From the NCBI GenBank assembly GCA_017854855.1, contig JAFMGZ010000006.1, positions 1-64,000 on the forward strand: DNA of 64,000 nucleotides, read 5' to 3'. The notes below the pieces were generated by a model. That model worked only from the letters and a program-made list of their open reading frames with translations. It had not been told where the DNA came from and made no database searches. Shown in pieces: positions 16,787 through 24,857 of this stretch (the first letter of the stretch is position 1; every line of letters starts with the position of its first letter). The translations under genes were made by a program, and so were the position numbers. Source of the stretch: Sulfitobacter sp. (GTDB lineage: Bacteria > Pseudomonadota > Alphaproteobacteria > Rhodobacterales > Rhodobacteraceae).

Positions 16787-17943
16787 GCTTTGGTTAACCC
16801 CATGCTGAATGCTGATCCTTGTCCGGGCAAGGATACCAGCGAAATGTTGCTGCCGTGGTTGGTGGCAATCCTGCGACAGATCGGCAAGCCGAGTCCGCTT
16901 CCGTTGCTTTGGGATCTAGGGTTAAGGCGTTTAAAAATTGTAAAGATTTTTTCGTGCTGATCGGCCGGGATGCCAATTCCATTATCCGCCACACAGATCG
17001 TGACCTGTTTGTCATTTGGATCGTGAAGAGCACTGATCGTGATCTCTGGGCTCTGTCCAGGGCGGGCAAAGGCGATGGCATTTGCTATCAGATTTTGAAA
17101 GAGGATGACCATTTGCACAGGGTCCGCGCGCACCTTGGGCAGATCATGCACATAAAATATCGCCTCCTGCTGCGGTGGCTTGCACTGAATGTCGGATATC
17201 ACCTTGTTCACCAGCGGGGTCAGCGCGACCGCCTCAATATTTGTATCTTGATTGACGACGCGGGTGTAGTTTTGGACATTGTCCAGCATCTGCCCCATGC
17301 CATCTGCCGTGGACAGCGCCATTTCGATCAGCTGGGTGGCGTCCGGGTCAAGGGTTGGGCCATGCGCCTCAAGCAGTTCGGTCAGCACAAGACAAAGCGT
17401 GTTGGAGGGCGATTTCATGTCATGAGACAGGGCATAGGAGAATGCGCAGAGTTCATCCTTGGTCATCTGCGCCCTGATGGCCTCTGATTTCGCCTGTTCT
17501 TCTGCCTCTTTCTGCGCAGTGATGTCTGAGGCCGCGCCGATATGGCGGATCACCTTACCGTCCGGGTCACGGTCAAAGACCGTATCGTAGGACAGCAGCC
17601 AAACCCAACGGCCCTGCTGGTGGCGTACCCGGTATTCAACGGTGATCACCTCGCCATCTTGCAGGGATCTGATCCTTTCGAAATGGGTGACAACACCGGC
17701 AAGGTCATCAGGATGGCAAATCGTCGGAATTAATGCATCGCCCATTTCCTGAACGTCGCGGGTCGAATACCCCAGCGATGCACCAAGCGAATGGTTTGAA
17801 TATTCGTTCGACTGGGTCAATTGATTGAAGACGTAGATAATGCTGGGCGCAATGTCGGTCACCTTTTGCAAAAAAGGTGCAGCATCCCAATGGGACAAAC
17901 CTGCGGCAGCGATTCCGTCCAAAATTGACTGCGAATTTGACAT
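16783..17943 (-). CDS. PAS-domain sensor histidine kinase, apparently soluble
   Basis: This 386-residue kinase has a PAS fold with PAC motif (about residues 25-145), a short coiled linker and a HisKA domain whose phosphoacceptor is His174 (ALSHDMKSP). The HATPase domain follows with N-box (NLIANAI), G1 (DNGIGIP), F-box (FTIFKRL) and G2 (GSGLGLPI). I see no signal peptide or membrane segment, so it senses a cytosolic signal. Partner and operon mate is the single-domain regulator that overlaps its stop codon. The C-terminal half resembles kinases of the bacteriophytochrome/Rcp1 type, but there is no chromophore-binding GAF domain. Confidence 0.88.
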   Translation of the reverse strand: MSNSQSILDGIAAAGLSHWDAAPFLQKVTDIAPSIIYVFNQLTQSNEYSNHSLGASLGYSTRDVQEMGDALIPTICHPDDLAGVVTHFERIRSLQDGEVITVEYRVRHQQGRWVWLLSYDTVFDRDPDGKVIRHIGAASDITAQKEAEEQAKSEAIRAQMTKDELCAFSYALSHDMKSPSNTLCLVLTELLEAHGPTLDPDATQLIEMALSTADGMGQMLDNVQNYTRVVNQDTNIEAVALTPLVNKVISDIQCKPPQQEAIFYVHDLPKVRADPVQMVILFQNLIANAIAFARPGQSPEITISALHDPNDKQVTICVADNGIGIPADQHEKIFTIFKRLNPRSQSNGSGLGLPICRRIATNHGSNISLVSLPGQGSAFSMGLTKA

Positions 17944-18127
17944 TTTATTCCTTGGGCTAACTCCGAAATCCTAGGTGCATTGAATGAACAGTTTATTAAC
18001 ATCTGCCTCTGGTTCTGCTGGCAATCTGTTCTTTGTGGTGTCCTTATGGCCCCAATTGGCAGGGTCCAAGCGGATCAGGGGGCGGCAAAGCCGCAAGCGC
18101 GACGCTCCCAACATTGAGGAGCACGAG

Positions 18128-18997
18128 ATGGACAAAAGATTTGAACGCTGCATGGCGCTGTCGGTTGAGCAGCTGGATCTTGAGCTGTCTCCCAGCCGTT
18201 CGGCCAAGGATGCCGGCGGGGCGCTTGGCCGTATGGTTCGTCAGACCAAAGAGGCGCTTTGCGATCCCGGGCTCGATGTCCGGCAGGACATTTCCTATGG
18301 CAACAGGGCCCGGCAAAAGCTGGATGTCTTTCGGCCCAAGGCTGCGGGTACCTCTGCCTTGCCCTGTTTGGTTTTTATCCATGGGGGATTCTGGCAAGAG
18401 GGCGACAAAAGCGTTTCGGGCTTTGCGGCGCAGACATTTTGCGCTGCGGGATGGGCCTATGTTTCGGTTGGATATTCGCTGACACCTGAGGTGAGCCTGA
18501 CGGAATTGACGCAGGAAGTGCACAGTGCTGTGGCCTATGTCCATGAAAACGCCAAAGCCCTTGGCATTGATCCACAGCGCATCGTGCTGGCTGGGCATTC
18601 GGCGGGGGGGCATCTGGCTGCAACGGTGGTCGCCGATAGCCTTGGATGCGGGACAAATGCCTATATCCGTGGCGCGGTCCTGATCAGCGGTGTTTTTGAA
18701 CTTGGGCCGATTGCGAAATCCTATGTGAACGATCTGGCTAGGATCACCGAGGAAGAGATAGGCCGCCTGTCGCCCCTGCGCTTGCTGCCACAGACCCAAG
18801 CGCCGGTGCATGTCCTGGTCGGTGCGGACGAACCCACAGCCTTTCAGGTACAATCTGCGGTATTGGGTGACCTGTGGACCCCCCATGTAAAAAGCCTTAC
18901 GCAGCATGTCGCGCCAGGTCGCGATCATTTTGACATCTTGGATGAACTGAATGACCCGACCTCTGAAACGGTTCAAAGGGTATTATCCTGGGGCTAA
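18128..18997 (+). CDS. Alpha/beta hydrolase, kynurenine formamidase-like
   Basis: This 289-residue hydrolase carries the HGGFW oxyanion motif (residues 85-89) and a nucleophile elbow GHSAGG with Ser158; the catalytic His lies in GRDHFDIL. This combination is typical of arylformamidase-like esterases, which hydrolyse N-formylkynurenine or related esters. The open frame extends upstream to 17984, but the ATG at 18128 has GAGGA seven bases before it and gives a family-like N-terminus. No other tryptophan-degradation gene is nearby, so a different small ester or amide is possible. Confidence 0.78.
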   Translation: MDKRFERCMALSVEQLDLELSPSRSAKDAGGALGRMVRQTKEALCDPGLDVRQDISYGNRARQKLDVFRPKAAGTSALPCLVFIHGGFWQEGDKSVSGFAAQTFCAAGWAYVSVGYSLTPEVSLTELTQEVHSAVAYVHENAKALGIDPQRIVLAGHSAGGHLAATVVADSLGCGTNAYIRGAVLISGVFELGPIAKSYVNDLARITEEEIGRLSPLRLLPQTQAPVHVLVGADEPTAFQVQSAVLGDLWTPHVKSLTQHVAPGRDHFDILDELNDPTSETVQRVLSWG

Positions 18998-19038
18998 AAG
19001 GTTCTCGCAAGAAACCCATGCCGCCCGTAGCGCTGGTT

Positions 19039-19812
19039 TCAAGGCGCGTCGCCAGTTGCCGGCGCATAAGAGCGGTTAATTTCTGCGGCACAGCGGAAAA
19101 GCACGTCCAGAAACCGTTCTTCCGTGTCAGGACGGCCAAGCTGTATCTGCGGGGCAGAGGCACCCAGAACGGCCTGCGCCCCGCGCACAGGTAACACCGG
19201 GACAGCCAGCCCCGTGATCCCAACCTCAAAAGCGCCTTCGACCTTGGCAAACCCGTTGACACGTATCTGGCCTATTGCGCGCCGCAGTGCATCGCGGTCC
19301 AGCAGGGAATGGGGCGTATGGGCCTGTAGCTGTGTCTGGGTGATGATCGCTTCGCGCAGCTCTTCACCTTCTACGGCCAGCAGCATCCGCCCGATGGCTG
19401 TCTGCAGTAGGGGCAGGCGGCTGCCGATGGTAAAGCCGAAAGAGACCGCCGAGGTGCTGAGCGTGGATTTGGCCACATAGACAGCGTCCGTCTCATCTAT
19501 CATCGCCATGGAAAGTTCTGATCCCAATTCGGCGGCAAAACGATCCAGGATCGGCTGGATTTGACTGCCAAAGTGATTGCCGCGCAGAAAGCTGCCCGCC
19601 AGTACCAGTACTTTGGGCGTCAGCGCATAAAAGCGGTCCTCCTTGGCGACATAGCCAAGGTGCACAAGGGTCAGGGTAAGCCTGCGGACGGATGCGCGGT
19701 CCATGCCGGTGCGCCGGGCAATATCGGCCAATGTCAGACGGCTGTTGGCATGGTCAAAGGCTTTGAAAAGGCTCAGGCCCTTGACGAAAGTCGATGAAAT
19801 ATTCGGGGTCAT
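19039..19812 (-). CDS. IclR-family transcriptional regulator
   Basis: This 257-residue DNA-binding protein has the N-terminal winged helix of IclR regulators (about residues 8-70, including LTLADIARRTGMDRASVRR) and a C-terminal effector-binding domain of about 170 residues. It is transcribed divergently from the Rieske oxygenase operon across 149 bp that contain an 11-bp direct repeat and a palindromic AT-rich element. It is therefore the likely local regulator of the oxygenase, ligase and SDR genes, responding to a small aromatic or carboxylic effector. Confidence 0.88.
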   Translation of the reverse strand: MTPNISSTFVKGLSLFKAFDHANSRLTLADIARRTGMDRASVRRLTLTLVHLGYVAKEDRFYALTPKVLVLAGSFLRGNHFGSQIQPILDRFAAELGSELSMAMIDETDAVYVAKSTLSTSAVSFGFTIGSRLPLLQTAIGRMLLAVEGEELREAIITQTQLQAHTPHSLLDRDALRRAIGQIRVNGFAKVEGAFEVGITGLAVPVLPVRGAQAVLGASAPQIQLGRPDTEERFLDVLFRCAAEINRSYAPATGDAP

Positions 19813-19823
19813 GACAATCCCAT

Positions 19824-19876
19824 GCAGAATGGTTGACGGAATCGGATGAGCGACGCAGAATGGTTATATAACAACC
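19824..19876. promoter_or_regulatory. Candidate IclR operator region with direct repeat and palindrome
   Basis: GCAGAATGGTT occurs at 19824-19834 and again at 19855-19865, exactly 31 bp apart (about three helical turns). The second copy merges into GGTTATATAACAACC (19862-19876), whose core GTTATATAAC is a perfect palindrome and looks like a promoter -10 region. The location between the IclR gene and the oxygenase gene fits an operator; the pairing is inference. Confidence 0.5.
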
Positions 19877-19961
19877 TAAGTGTTCAATATATGACCAAAT
19901 TGCCGATCTGGCAAGCTGGCCAAGTTTTGGATGCCCCAGCACAGCGGACCAGAGGTTTCCC

Positions 19962-21281
19962 ATGATCAGTCAGGAATTGAACGATACCATCACGCGCACA
20001 GGTCCGGGGACGGATGCTGGCGCTGTGATGCGGCGCTATTGGCAGCCTGCCGCCCTGTCCGATGAACTGGAAACAAACCGTCCCGTGGTGCCGGTCACAT
20101 TGCTGGGCGAAAAGCTGGTGCTGTTTCGGGACAATGACGGCAACCTTGGTCTGATCGACCGTCATTGCCCGCATCGTGGCGCGGACCTGTGTCTGGGCAG
20201 GCTGGAGGACAACGGATTGCGTTGCCCGTTTCATGGCTGGCATTTCGATCGCAGCGGACAATGCGTGGAACAGCCCGGCGAACCGGCGGGCAGCCGGATG
20301 CACGAAAGCATTCGCAACACCTCCTATCCGGTGGTCGAAAAGAACGGCATTATCTTTGCCTATATGGGGCCGGGTGATCCGCCAAAATTTCCGAATTTCG
20401 ACTGTTTTCGTGCGCCCGATACCCATGTGTTCGCCTTCAAGGGGCTGTGGGAATGCAACTGGCTGCAAGCCATGGAGGTGGGTATTGATCCCGCGCATGC
20501 GTCCTTCCTGCACAGGTTTCTAAAGGATGAAGACCCCAAGGAAAGCTATGGCAAACAGTTTCGCGACAAGGCCGCCGATACCAATATCCCGATGACGCGG
20601 CTTTTGCGCGAATATACCCAGCCCGAGATCACGGTGGAGGAGACGGACTATGGCCTGCGCCTGATTGCCCTGCGCCACCTGGACGACGGACAGACCCACA
20701 TCCGCATCACCAACCAGATATTCCCCGAAGCGATTAGCATCCCGATGAGCCGTGACATGATCATCACCCAATGGCATGTGCCGATTGATGATGAGCATTG
20801 CTATTGGTATTCCATGTTCACCAGTTTTACAGGCCCCGTGGACAAGGAACTGATGCGCGCGCAGCGGCTCAAGGAACATCGTCTGCCCGATTATGCGCCC
20901 CTGAAAAACAAGCGCAACAATTACGGTTTTGACCCCGAAGAGCAGCAGACAGAGACTTACACCGGGATGGGGATGGACATTAACGTCCATGATCAATGGG
21001 CGGTCGAAAGCCCTGGACCTATCTTTGACCGGACCCGCGAACATCTGGGCAAGACGGATGTGGCGATCATCAAGTACCGGCGCATGTTGCGCGCGGCGAT
21101 TGCAGCATTGAAGGACGGCAAGGAAGATGCGCTGCCGATGCGCAATGGCACTGATCCGGCCACGCTATACGGTCCGATTTCCAATGATACGATCGGCGAC
21201 AAGGAACAGTGGCGCGAGGTTTCGGCCAAAAGCGATGCGGCGCGCCGGGCTGCCTGTTCCGATTGGGACGCAACTGTGTGA
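19962..21281 (+). CDS. Rieske aromatic ring-hydroxylating oxygenase, alpha subunit (phthalate dioxygenase-like)
   Basis: This 439-residue oxygenase component has a Rieske 2Fe-2S domain with ligands Cys69-His71 (CPHRGA) and Cys88-His91 (CPFHGWH). The mononuclear iron site is given by Asp176, His179 and His184 (IDPAHASFLH). The architecture is that of the phthalate 4,5-dioxygenase group, which uses a separate reductase; no reductase or beta subunit gene is present in the window. It starts the operon with a glutamine-synthetase-like ligase and an SDR and faces an IclR regulator. It hydroxylates, dihydroxylates or demethylates an unknown, probably aromatic, substrate. Confidence 0.88.
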   Translation: MISQELNDTITRTGPGTDAGAVMRRYWQPAALSDELETNRPVVPVTLLGEKLVLFRDNDGNLGLIDRHCPHRGADLCLGRLEDNGLRCPFHGWHFDRSGQCVEQPGEPAGSRMHESIRNTSYPVVEKNGIIFAYMGPGDPPKFPNFDCFRAPDTHVFAFKGLWECNWLQAMEVGIDPAHASFLHRFLKDEDPKESYGKQFRDKAADTNIPMTRLLREYTQPEITVEETDYGLRLIALRHLDDGQTHIRITNQIFPEAISIPMSRDMIITQWHVPIDDEHCYWYSMFTSFTGPVDKELMRAQRLKEHRLPDYAPLKNKRNNYGFDPEEQQTETYTGMGMDINVHDQWAVESPGPIFDRTREHLGKTDVAIIKYRRMLRAAIAALKDGKEDALPMRNGTDPATLYGPISNDTIGDKEQWREVSAKSDAARRAACSDWDATV

Positions 21282-21311
21282 GACTGTTTTGACAACAACA
21301 GGCAGGATTGC

Positions 21312-22766
21312 ATGAAACAGGTCAAAGAACAGATTGCAGCCGGGGCACTGGCGCGCGCCGGGCTGCTGGATGGGCTGACCATCGACCGCGCGGCACAGGT
21401 GGTGGCCAAGGCAGAGGCCGCCAAACTCGAAACCATCCGTGTTCTTTTCACCGATCAGCACGGCGTCTTGCGCGGCAAGACCATCGTTGCGGCAGCTTTG
21501 CCCGCGCTTTTTGCCGATGGTCTGGCGGCCCCTTCGACCCTGTTGCTCAAGGATACGTCGCACCGGACAGTCTTTCCTGTGTGGTCTGCTGACGGGGCCG
21601 TCGCGGGCGATATGCGGGGGGCGGGGGACATCCTGATGGTGCCGGACCCAAACACATTCCGGGTCCTGCCTTGGTCACCACATTCTGCATGGGTGCTGTG
21701 TGATCTGGTCTATAAATCGGGTGCGCCAATGCCCCTGTGCACAAGGGGCATTTTGCGCTCTGCCGTGGACCGGTTGGCAGATCAAGGCATGGCGCTGGTG
21801 GTTGGCCTTGAGGTGGAGTTCCATGTCTTTCGGATCACCGATCCGGTGCTGGGGCATGGCGGTGCCACGATGCCCGGCCAGCCGGTACAGACCGAAAACA
21901 TCGCCCAAGGCTATCAGTTCCTGACAGAGCGCCATTACGATGCCATGGAACCGGTGATGGATGAGCTGCGCCGCAGCTGTCAGGCGCTGGGCCTGCCCAT
22001 TCGCACCATGGAAGTGGAGATGGGGCCAAGTCAGATCGAGTTTACCTTTGACCCGGCAGATCCGATGACCCATGCGGACAATATGATGATGCTGCGCACC
22101 GCCGTAAAAGAGGTGTGCCAACGGCGCGGCCTGCACGCGACCTTTATGTGCAAACCGAATATTGAAAACACCGCAGCCAGTGGATGGCATCTGCATCAAT
22201 CCGTTGTTGATGCGGTAACCGGGCAAAATTTGTTTGAGCCGCAGGGCAATAAGATTTCCGAAACCTGCAGCGCCTGGATCGCGGGCCTTTTGACCCATGC
22301 CGCAGAAAGCTGTTTGCTGACGACCCCGACGGTGAATGGATACAAACGCTACCGGCCGCATCAGTTGGCCCCAAACAAGATCGTCTGGGGCCGCGACAAC
22401 CGTGGCGCGATGGTGCGCTATCTAGGGGCAGCTGGTGATCGCGCCAGCCGAATAGAGAACCGCGTGGCAGAGCCCACGGCAAACCCCTATCTGTTCTTTG
22501 CCAGCCAGATCATCGCGGGACAGGCCGGGATCGCCCGACAGATGTCGGCACCGGCCCCAGTCGAAGACCCCTATGATGCGGGCGCAGACCCATTGCCAGA
22601 CAGCCTGCTGGCGGCAATAGACGCCTTTTCGGCGTCGGATTTGTACCGTGCTGAACTGGGCGGTGCTTTCGTCGACTACCTGTGTGATATTCGCCGTGCC
22701 GAATGGAACCGGTACCATCTGACCGTCTCTGCCTGGGAACAGCAGGAGTATTTTGGCCTCTACTGA
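21312..22766 (+). CDS. Glutamine synthetase-like gamma-glutamyl-amide ligase
   Basis: This 484-residue protein has the glutamine synthetase catalytic fold but diverges from true GlnA. Metal-binding glutamates lie in VGLEVEFHVF and in MEVEMGPSQIEFTF, the ATP and glutamate loop reads ASGWHLHQS, and the C-terminal part has RIENRVAEPTANPYL. Related enzymes (PuuA, isopropylamine and aniline gamma-glutamyl ligases) attach glutamate to an amine to begin its degradation. It lies 30 bp after the Rieske oxygenase and before the SDR, so it probably activates or processes the same compound. It has no regulatory adenylylation signature that I can recognise. Confidence 0.8.
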   Translation: MKQVKEQIAAGALARAGLLDGLTIDRAAQVVAKAEAAKLETIRVLFTDQHGVLRGKTIVAAALPALFADGLAAPSTLLLKDTSHRTVFPVWSADGAVAGDMRGAGDILMVPDPNTFRVLPWSPHSAWVLCDLVYKSGAPMPLCTRGILRSAVDRLADQGMALVVGLEVEFHVFRITDPVLGHGGATMPGQPVQTENIAQGYQFLTERHYDAMEPVMDELRRSCQALGLPIRTMEVEMGPSQIEFTFDPADPMTHADNMMMLRTAVKEVCQRRGLHATFMCKPNIENTAASGWHLHQSVVDAVTGQNLFEPQGNKISETCSAWIAGLLTHAAESCLLTTPTVNGYKRYRPHQLAPNKIVWGRDNRGAMVRYLGAAGDRASRIENRVAEPTANPYLFFASQIIAGQAGIARQMSAPAPVEDPYDAGADPLPDSLLAAIDAFSASDLYRAELGGAFVDYLCDIRRAEWNRYHLTVSAWEQQEYFGLY

Positions 22767-22844
22767 CATCACTGCGATGCTTGCATGACCGTAGCGATCA
22801 TTGTCTAACCCAAGCCAGCTGTTGAATTGAAAGGGAGATACGTG

Positions 22845-23615
22845 ATGGAAATCTGGGCAGGCAGTGTGGCTGTGGTGACAGGTGGGGCCTCTGGTCTGGG
22901 GGCGGCCACGGCCAAGGCGCTGGCAGATGCAGGGCTGAAAGTAGCGCTATTCGATTTGAACGAAGAGGCAGGCCAGGCCAAGGCCGCAGAACTGGGCGGC
23001 AGTTTTCACAAGGTCGACGTGTCTGACCCGGCCAGTGTCAAAGCGGGCATGGACGCTGTCGTGGACGCGCTGGGCGCAAATCCACGTGTGCTGGTCAATT
23101 GCGCGGGCATCGGGCCTGCATCCAAAACCGTGTCGCGCGGCGAACCCCATGATCCTGCGATGTTCGCCAAGGTGGTTGGGATCAACCTTGTGGGCTCTTT
23201 CATCTGCGCCTCAGAAGCGGCTGCCCGTATGGTTGCCGCCGATCCGATGGCCCCTGATGGCGCACGCGGCGTAATCATCAACACGGCCTCTGTCGCGGCC
23301 TATGAGGGTCAGGTCGGGCAGGTGGCCTATGCAGCCTCCAAGGGTGGTATTGTGGGCATGACATTGCCGATGGCCCGCGATCTGGCGGACAAGGGGGTGC
23401 GGGTTTGCACGATTGCGCCGGGGCTGTTCCTGACGCCGCTGCTCGAAGGGTTGCCGCAGGATGTGCAGGCCTCTCTTGGCGCGCAGGTCCCCTTTCCATC
23501 GCGTCTGGGTGATCCTTCGGAATATGGCAAATTGGTCTGCCATATCGTGGATAACCCGATGCTCAATGGCGAAGTGATCCGTTTGGATGGTGCCATTCGC
23601 ATGGCACCGCGCTGA
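22845..23615 (+). CDS. Short-chain dehydrogenase (type II 3-hydroxyacyl-CoA dehydrogenase-like)
   Basis: This 256-residue SDR has the nucleotide motif TGGASGLG near its N-terminus, the NAG-type motif as NCAGI, the catalytic Ser in INTASVAA and YxxxK as YAASK. The C-terminal half (IAPGLFLTPLLEGLP) closely follows human HSD17B10-type 3-hydroxyacyl-CoA dehydrogenases. The open frame begins at a TTG at 22827, but the ATG at 22845 is preceded by AAGGGAGA at the right spacing. As last gene of the Rieske/ligase operon it would oxidise a hydroxy intermediate; involvement of CoA esters is inference from similarity. Confidence 0.87.
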   Translation: MEIWAGSVAVVTGGASGLGAATAKALADAGLKVALFDLNEEAGQAKAAELGGSFHKVDVSDPASVKAGMDAVVDALGANPRVLVNCAGIGPASKTVSRGEPHDPAMFAKVVGINLVGSFICASEAAARMVAADPMAPDGARGVIINTASVAAYEGQVGQVAYAASKGGIVGMTLPMARDLADKGVRVCTIAPGLFLTPLLEGLPQDVQASLGAQVPFPSRLGDPSEYGKLVCHIVDNPMLNGEVIRLDGAIRMAPR

Positions 23616-23637
23616 TTGCAGAGGTAATCCATAGATC

Positions 23638-23658
23638 GGGGGTCGGTTGGCGGCCCCC
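23638..23658. terminator. GC-rich hairpin between convergent SDR and mnhG genes
   Basis: An 8-bp stem with one G-U pair (23638-23645 with 23651-23658, five-base loop) sits between the two stop codons. Neither strand has a T run after it, so it may act as a barrier or weak terminator only. Confidence 0.35.
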
Positions 23659-23682
23659 GCATCATCGCCAGTAACCGTTTGC

Positions 23683-24075
23683 TCAGACCTTGGCGTTTTG
23701 ATCCGCAAGCGATCTATCCGCCTCGGGCACGGCCAGCGTCGACCATGTGTCGTCGCGCGGCGGGCTTGGCGGTGTGTCGCAGGCCCGTTTGTGAATGTTC
23801 ACCTTTGCGATGAAATTCGCGGAAATCGGTGCGGTCACAAAGAGGAAGGCCATGATCAGCAATTCATGCATTGATCCCTCGCCCGACACGAAAGAATTGA
23901 TGACAGAAGCAAGCAAGATCGCGCCAACACCGATCGTCCCCACTTTGGTCGGCGCATGAAGACGGGTCATTGAATCGTTGAATTTCAGCAAGCCGATGGT
24001 GCCGATTAGGGCAAATGCCCCCCCGATCAACAGGCAAAGTCCCACCGCATATGTTCCAATCACTTCAAAGGTCAT
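23683..24075 (-). CDS. mnhG: Na+/H+ antiporter subunit G (MnhG/PhaG)
   Basis: This 130-residue membrane protein has three hydrophobic segments and the family motif TRLHAPTKVGTIGVGA, characteristic of subunit G of Mrp-type (Mnh/Pha) cation/proton antiporters. It is a small essential subunit of the heteromeric inner-membrane complex. It is the last gene of the operon and its start overlaps mnhF's stop codon (ATGA). The polar C-terminal tail (about 35 residues) is longer than in some homologues. Confidence 0.9.
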   Translation of the reverse strand: MTFEVIGTYAVGLCLLIGGAFALIGTIGLLKFNDSMTRLHAPTKVGTIGVGAILLASVINSFVSGEGSMHELLIMAFLFVTAPISANFIAKVNIHKRACDTPPSPPRDDTWSTLAVPEADRSLADQNAKV

Positions 24076-24359
24076 TCGATGATGTCCCCCCGCAGAATGA
24101 ACCGAGCATAGGCCACAGTTGAAACGAAACCCAGCATGGCGATGATCAATGTCACCTCAAAATAGATCTGTGTGCCCTGGGCCAGACCCAACAGCACGAT
24201 CAGCCCGATTGCATTCACCACCATGGTATCAAGGGCCAGAATGCGGTCACCCACCGTGGGGCCGATCACCAGACGGATCATGGACATGACCTGTGCCAGC
24301 GCGATCGCAACAAAGGCAAAGATGATGGCGATGGACAGAAAATCTGACGCGGCGCTCAT
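24072..24359 (-). CDS. mnhF: Na+/H+ antiporter subunit F (MnhF/PhaF)
   Basis: This 95-residue protein has three membrane segments and the subunit F motif RLVIGPTVGDRILALDTM. Subunit F is required for assembly of the Mrp complex and has been linked to bile-salt or organic anion efflux in some relatives. Its start and stop overlap mnhE and mnhG by four bases each, so the three small subunits should be translated together. Confidence 0.92.
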   Translation of the reverse strand: MSAASDFLSIAIIFAFVAIALAQVMSMIRLVIGPTVGDRILALDTMVVNAIGLIVLLGLAQGTQIYFEVTLIIAMLGFVSTVAYARFILRGDIIE

Positions 24360-24856
24360 GCGAAAATCTCCTTCAGGCGGCTTTCATAGCGTTCCTTGAT
24401 CCCGTCGCGGTCGGCGTCGGGGTCTTCGGTGTGCAGGACATGCACAAGCAGGCTATGCCCCTCGTCAGACAGGTCTGCCGATACGGTGCCGGGTGTCAGT
24501 GTGATCGTGCCTGCCAGCAATGTGATCGCCTCGGGCTGGCGCAGGTCCAGCGGAACCACGATCCAGGCGGGGCGCAATTTGCTGTTGGGTTTTGTCAGAA
24601 CGATCCAGGCCACCTGAATATTGGCCACCAGGATGTCCCAGATCACGATCAGCATATATGCCAGCATCTTGCCAACGCGCATGCCGCCGGGGCGTTCGGG
24701 CCACCAGATTGCCGTGATCTTTGTGATGATGATGCCAAGGATGACGCCAAATACCGCCATTCCAGCCGAAAATTCATTCTGCAGCATGATCCAGACCACG
24801 GCCAGCATCACAGTCAGCAGCGGGTGCGGGAAGATCCAGTTGAGAGCGCGGGTCAT
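24356..24856 (-). CDS. mnhE: Na+/H+ antiporter subunit E (MnhE/PhaE)
   Basis: This 166-residue subunit has two or three N-terminal membrane segments and a cytoplasmic C-terminal domain containing ITLTPGTVSADLSDEGH, the signature region of the MnhE family. It is an accessory subunit of the Mrp complex. Its start codon lies 1 bp after the mnhD stop codon. Confidence 0.92.
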   Translation of the reverse strand: MTRALNWIFPHPLLTVMLAVVWIMLQNEFSAGMAVFGVILGIIITKITAIWWPERPGGMRVGKMLAYMLIVIWDILVANIQVAWIVLTKPNSKLRPAWIVVPLDLRQPEAITLLAGTITLTPGTVSADLSDEGHSLLVHVLHTEDPDADRDGIKERYESRLKEIFA

Positions 24857-24857
24857 G

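Noticed and set aside
23638-23658. Efficient Rho-independent terminator
   Set aside because: The stem is good but neither strand has a T run, so it is listed only as a weak candidate.
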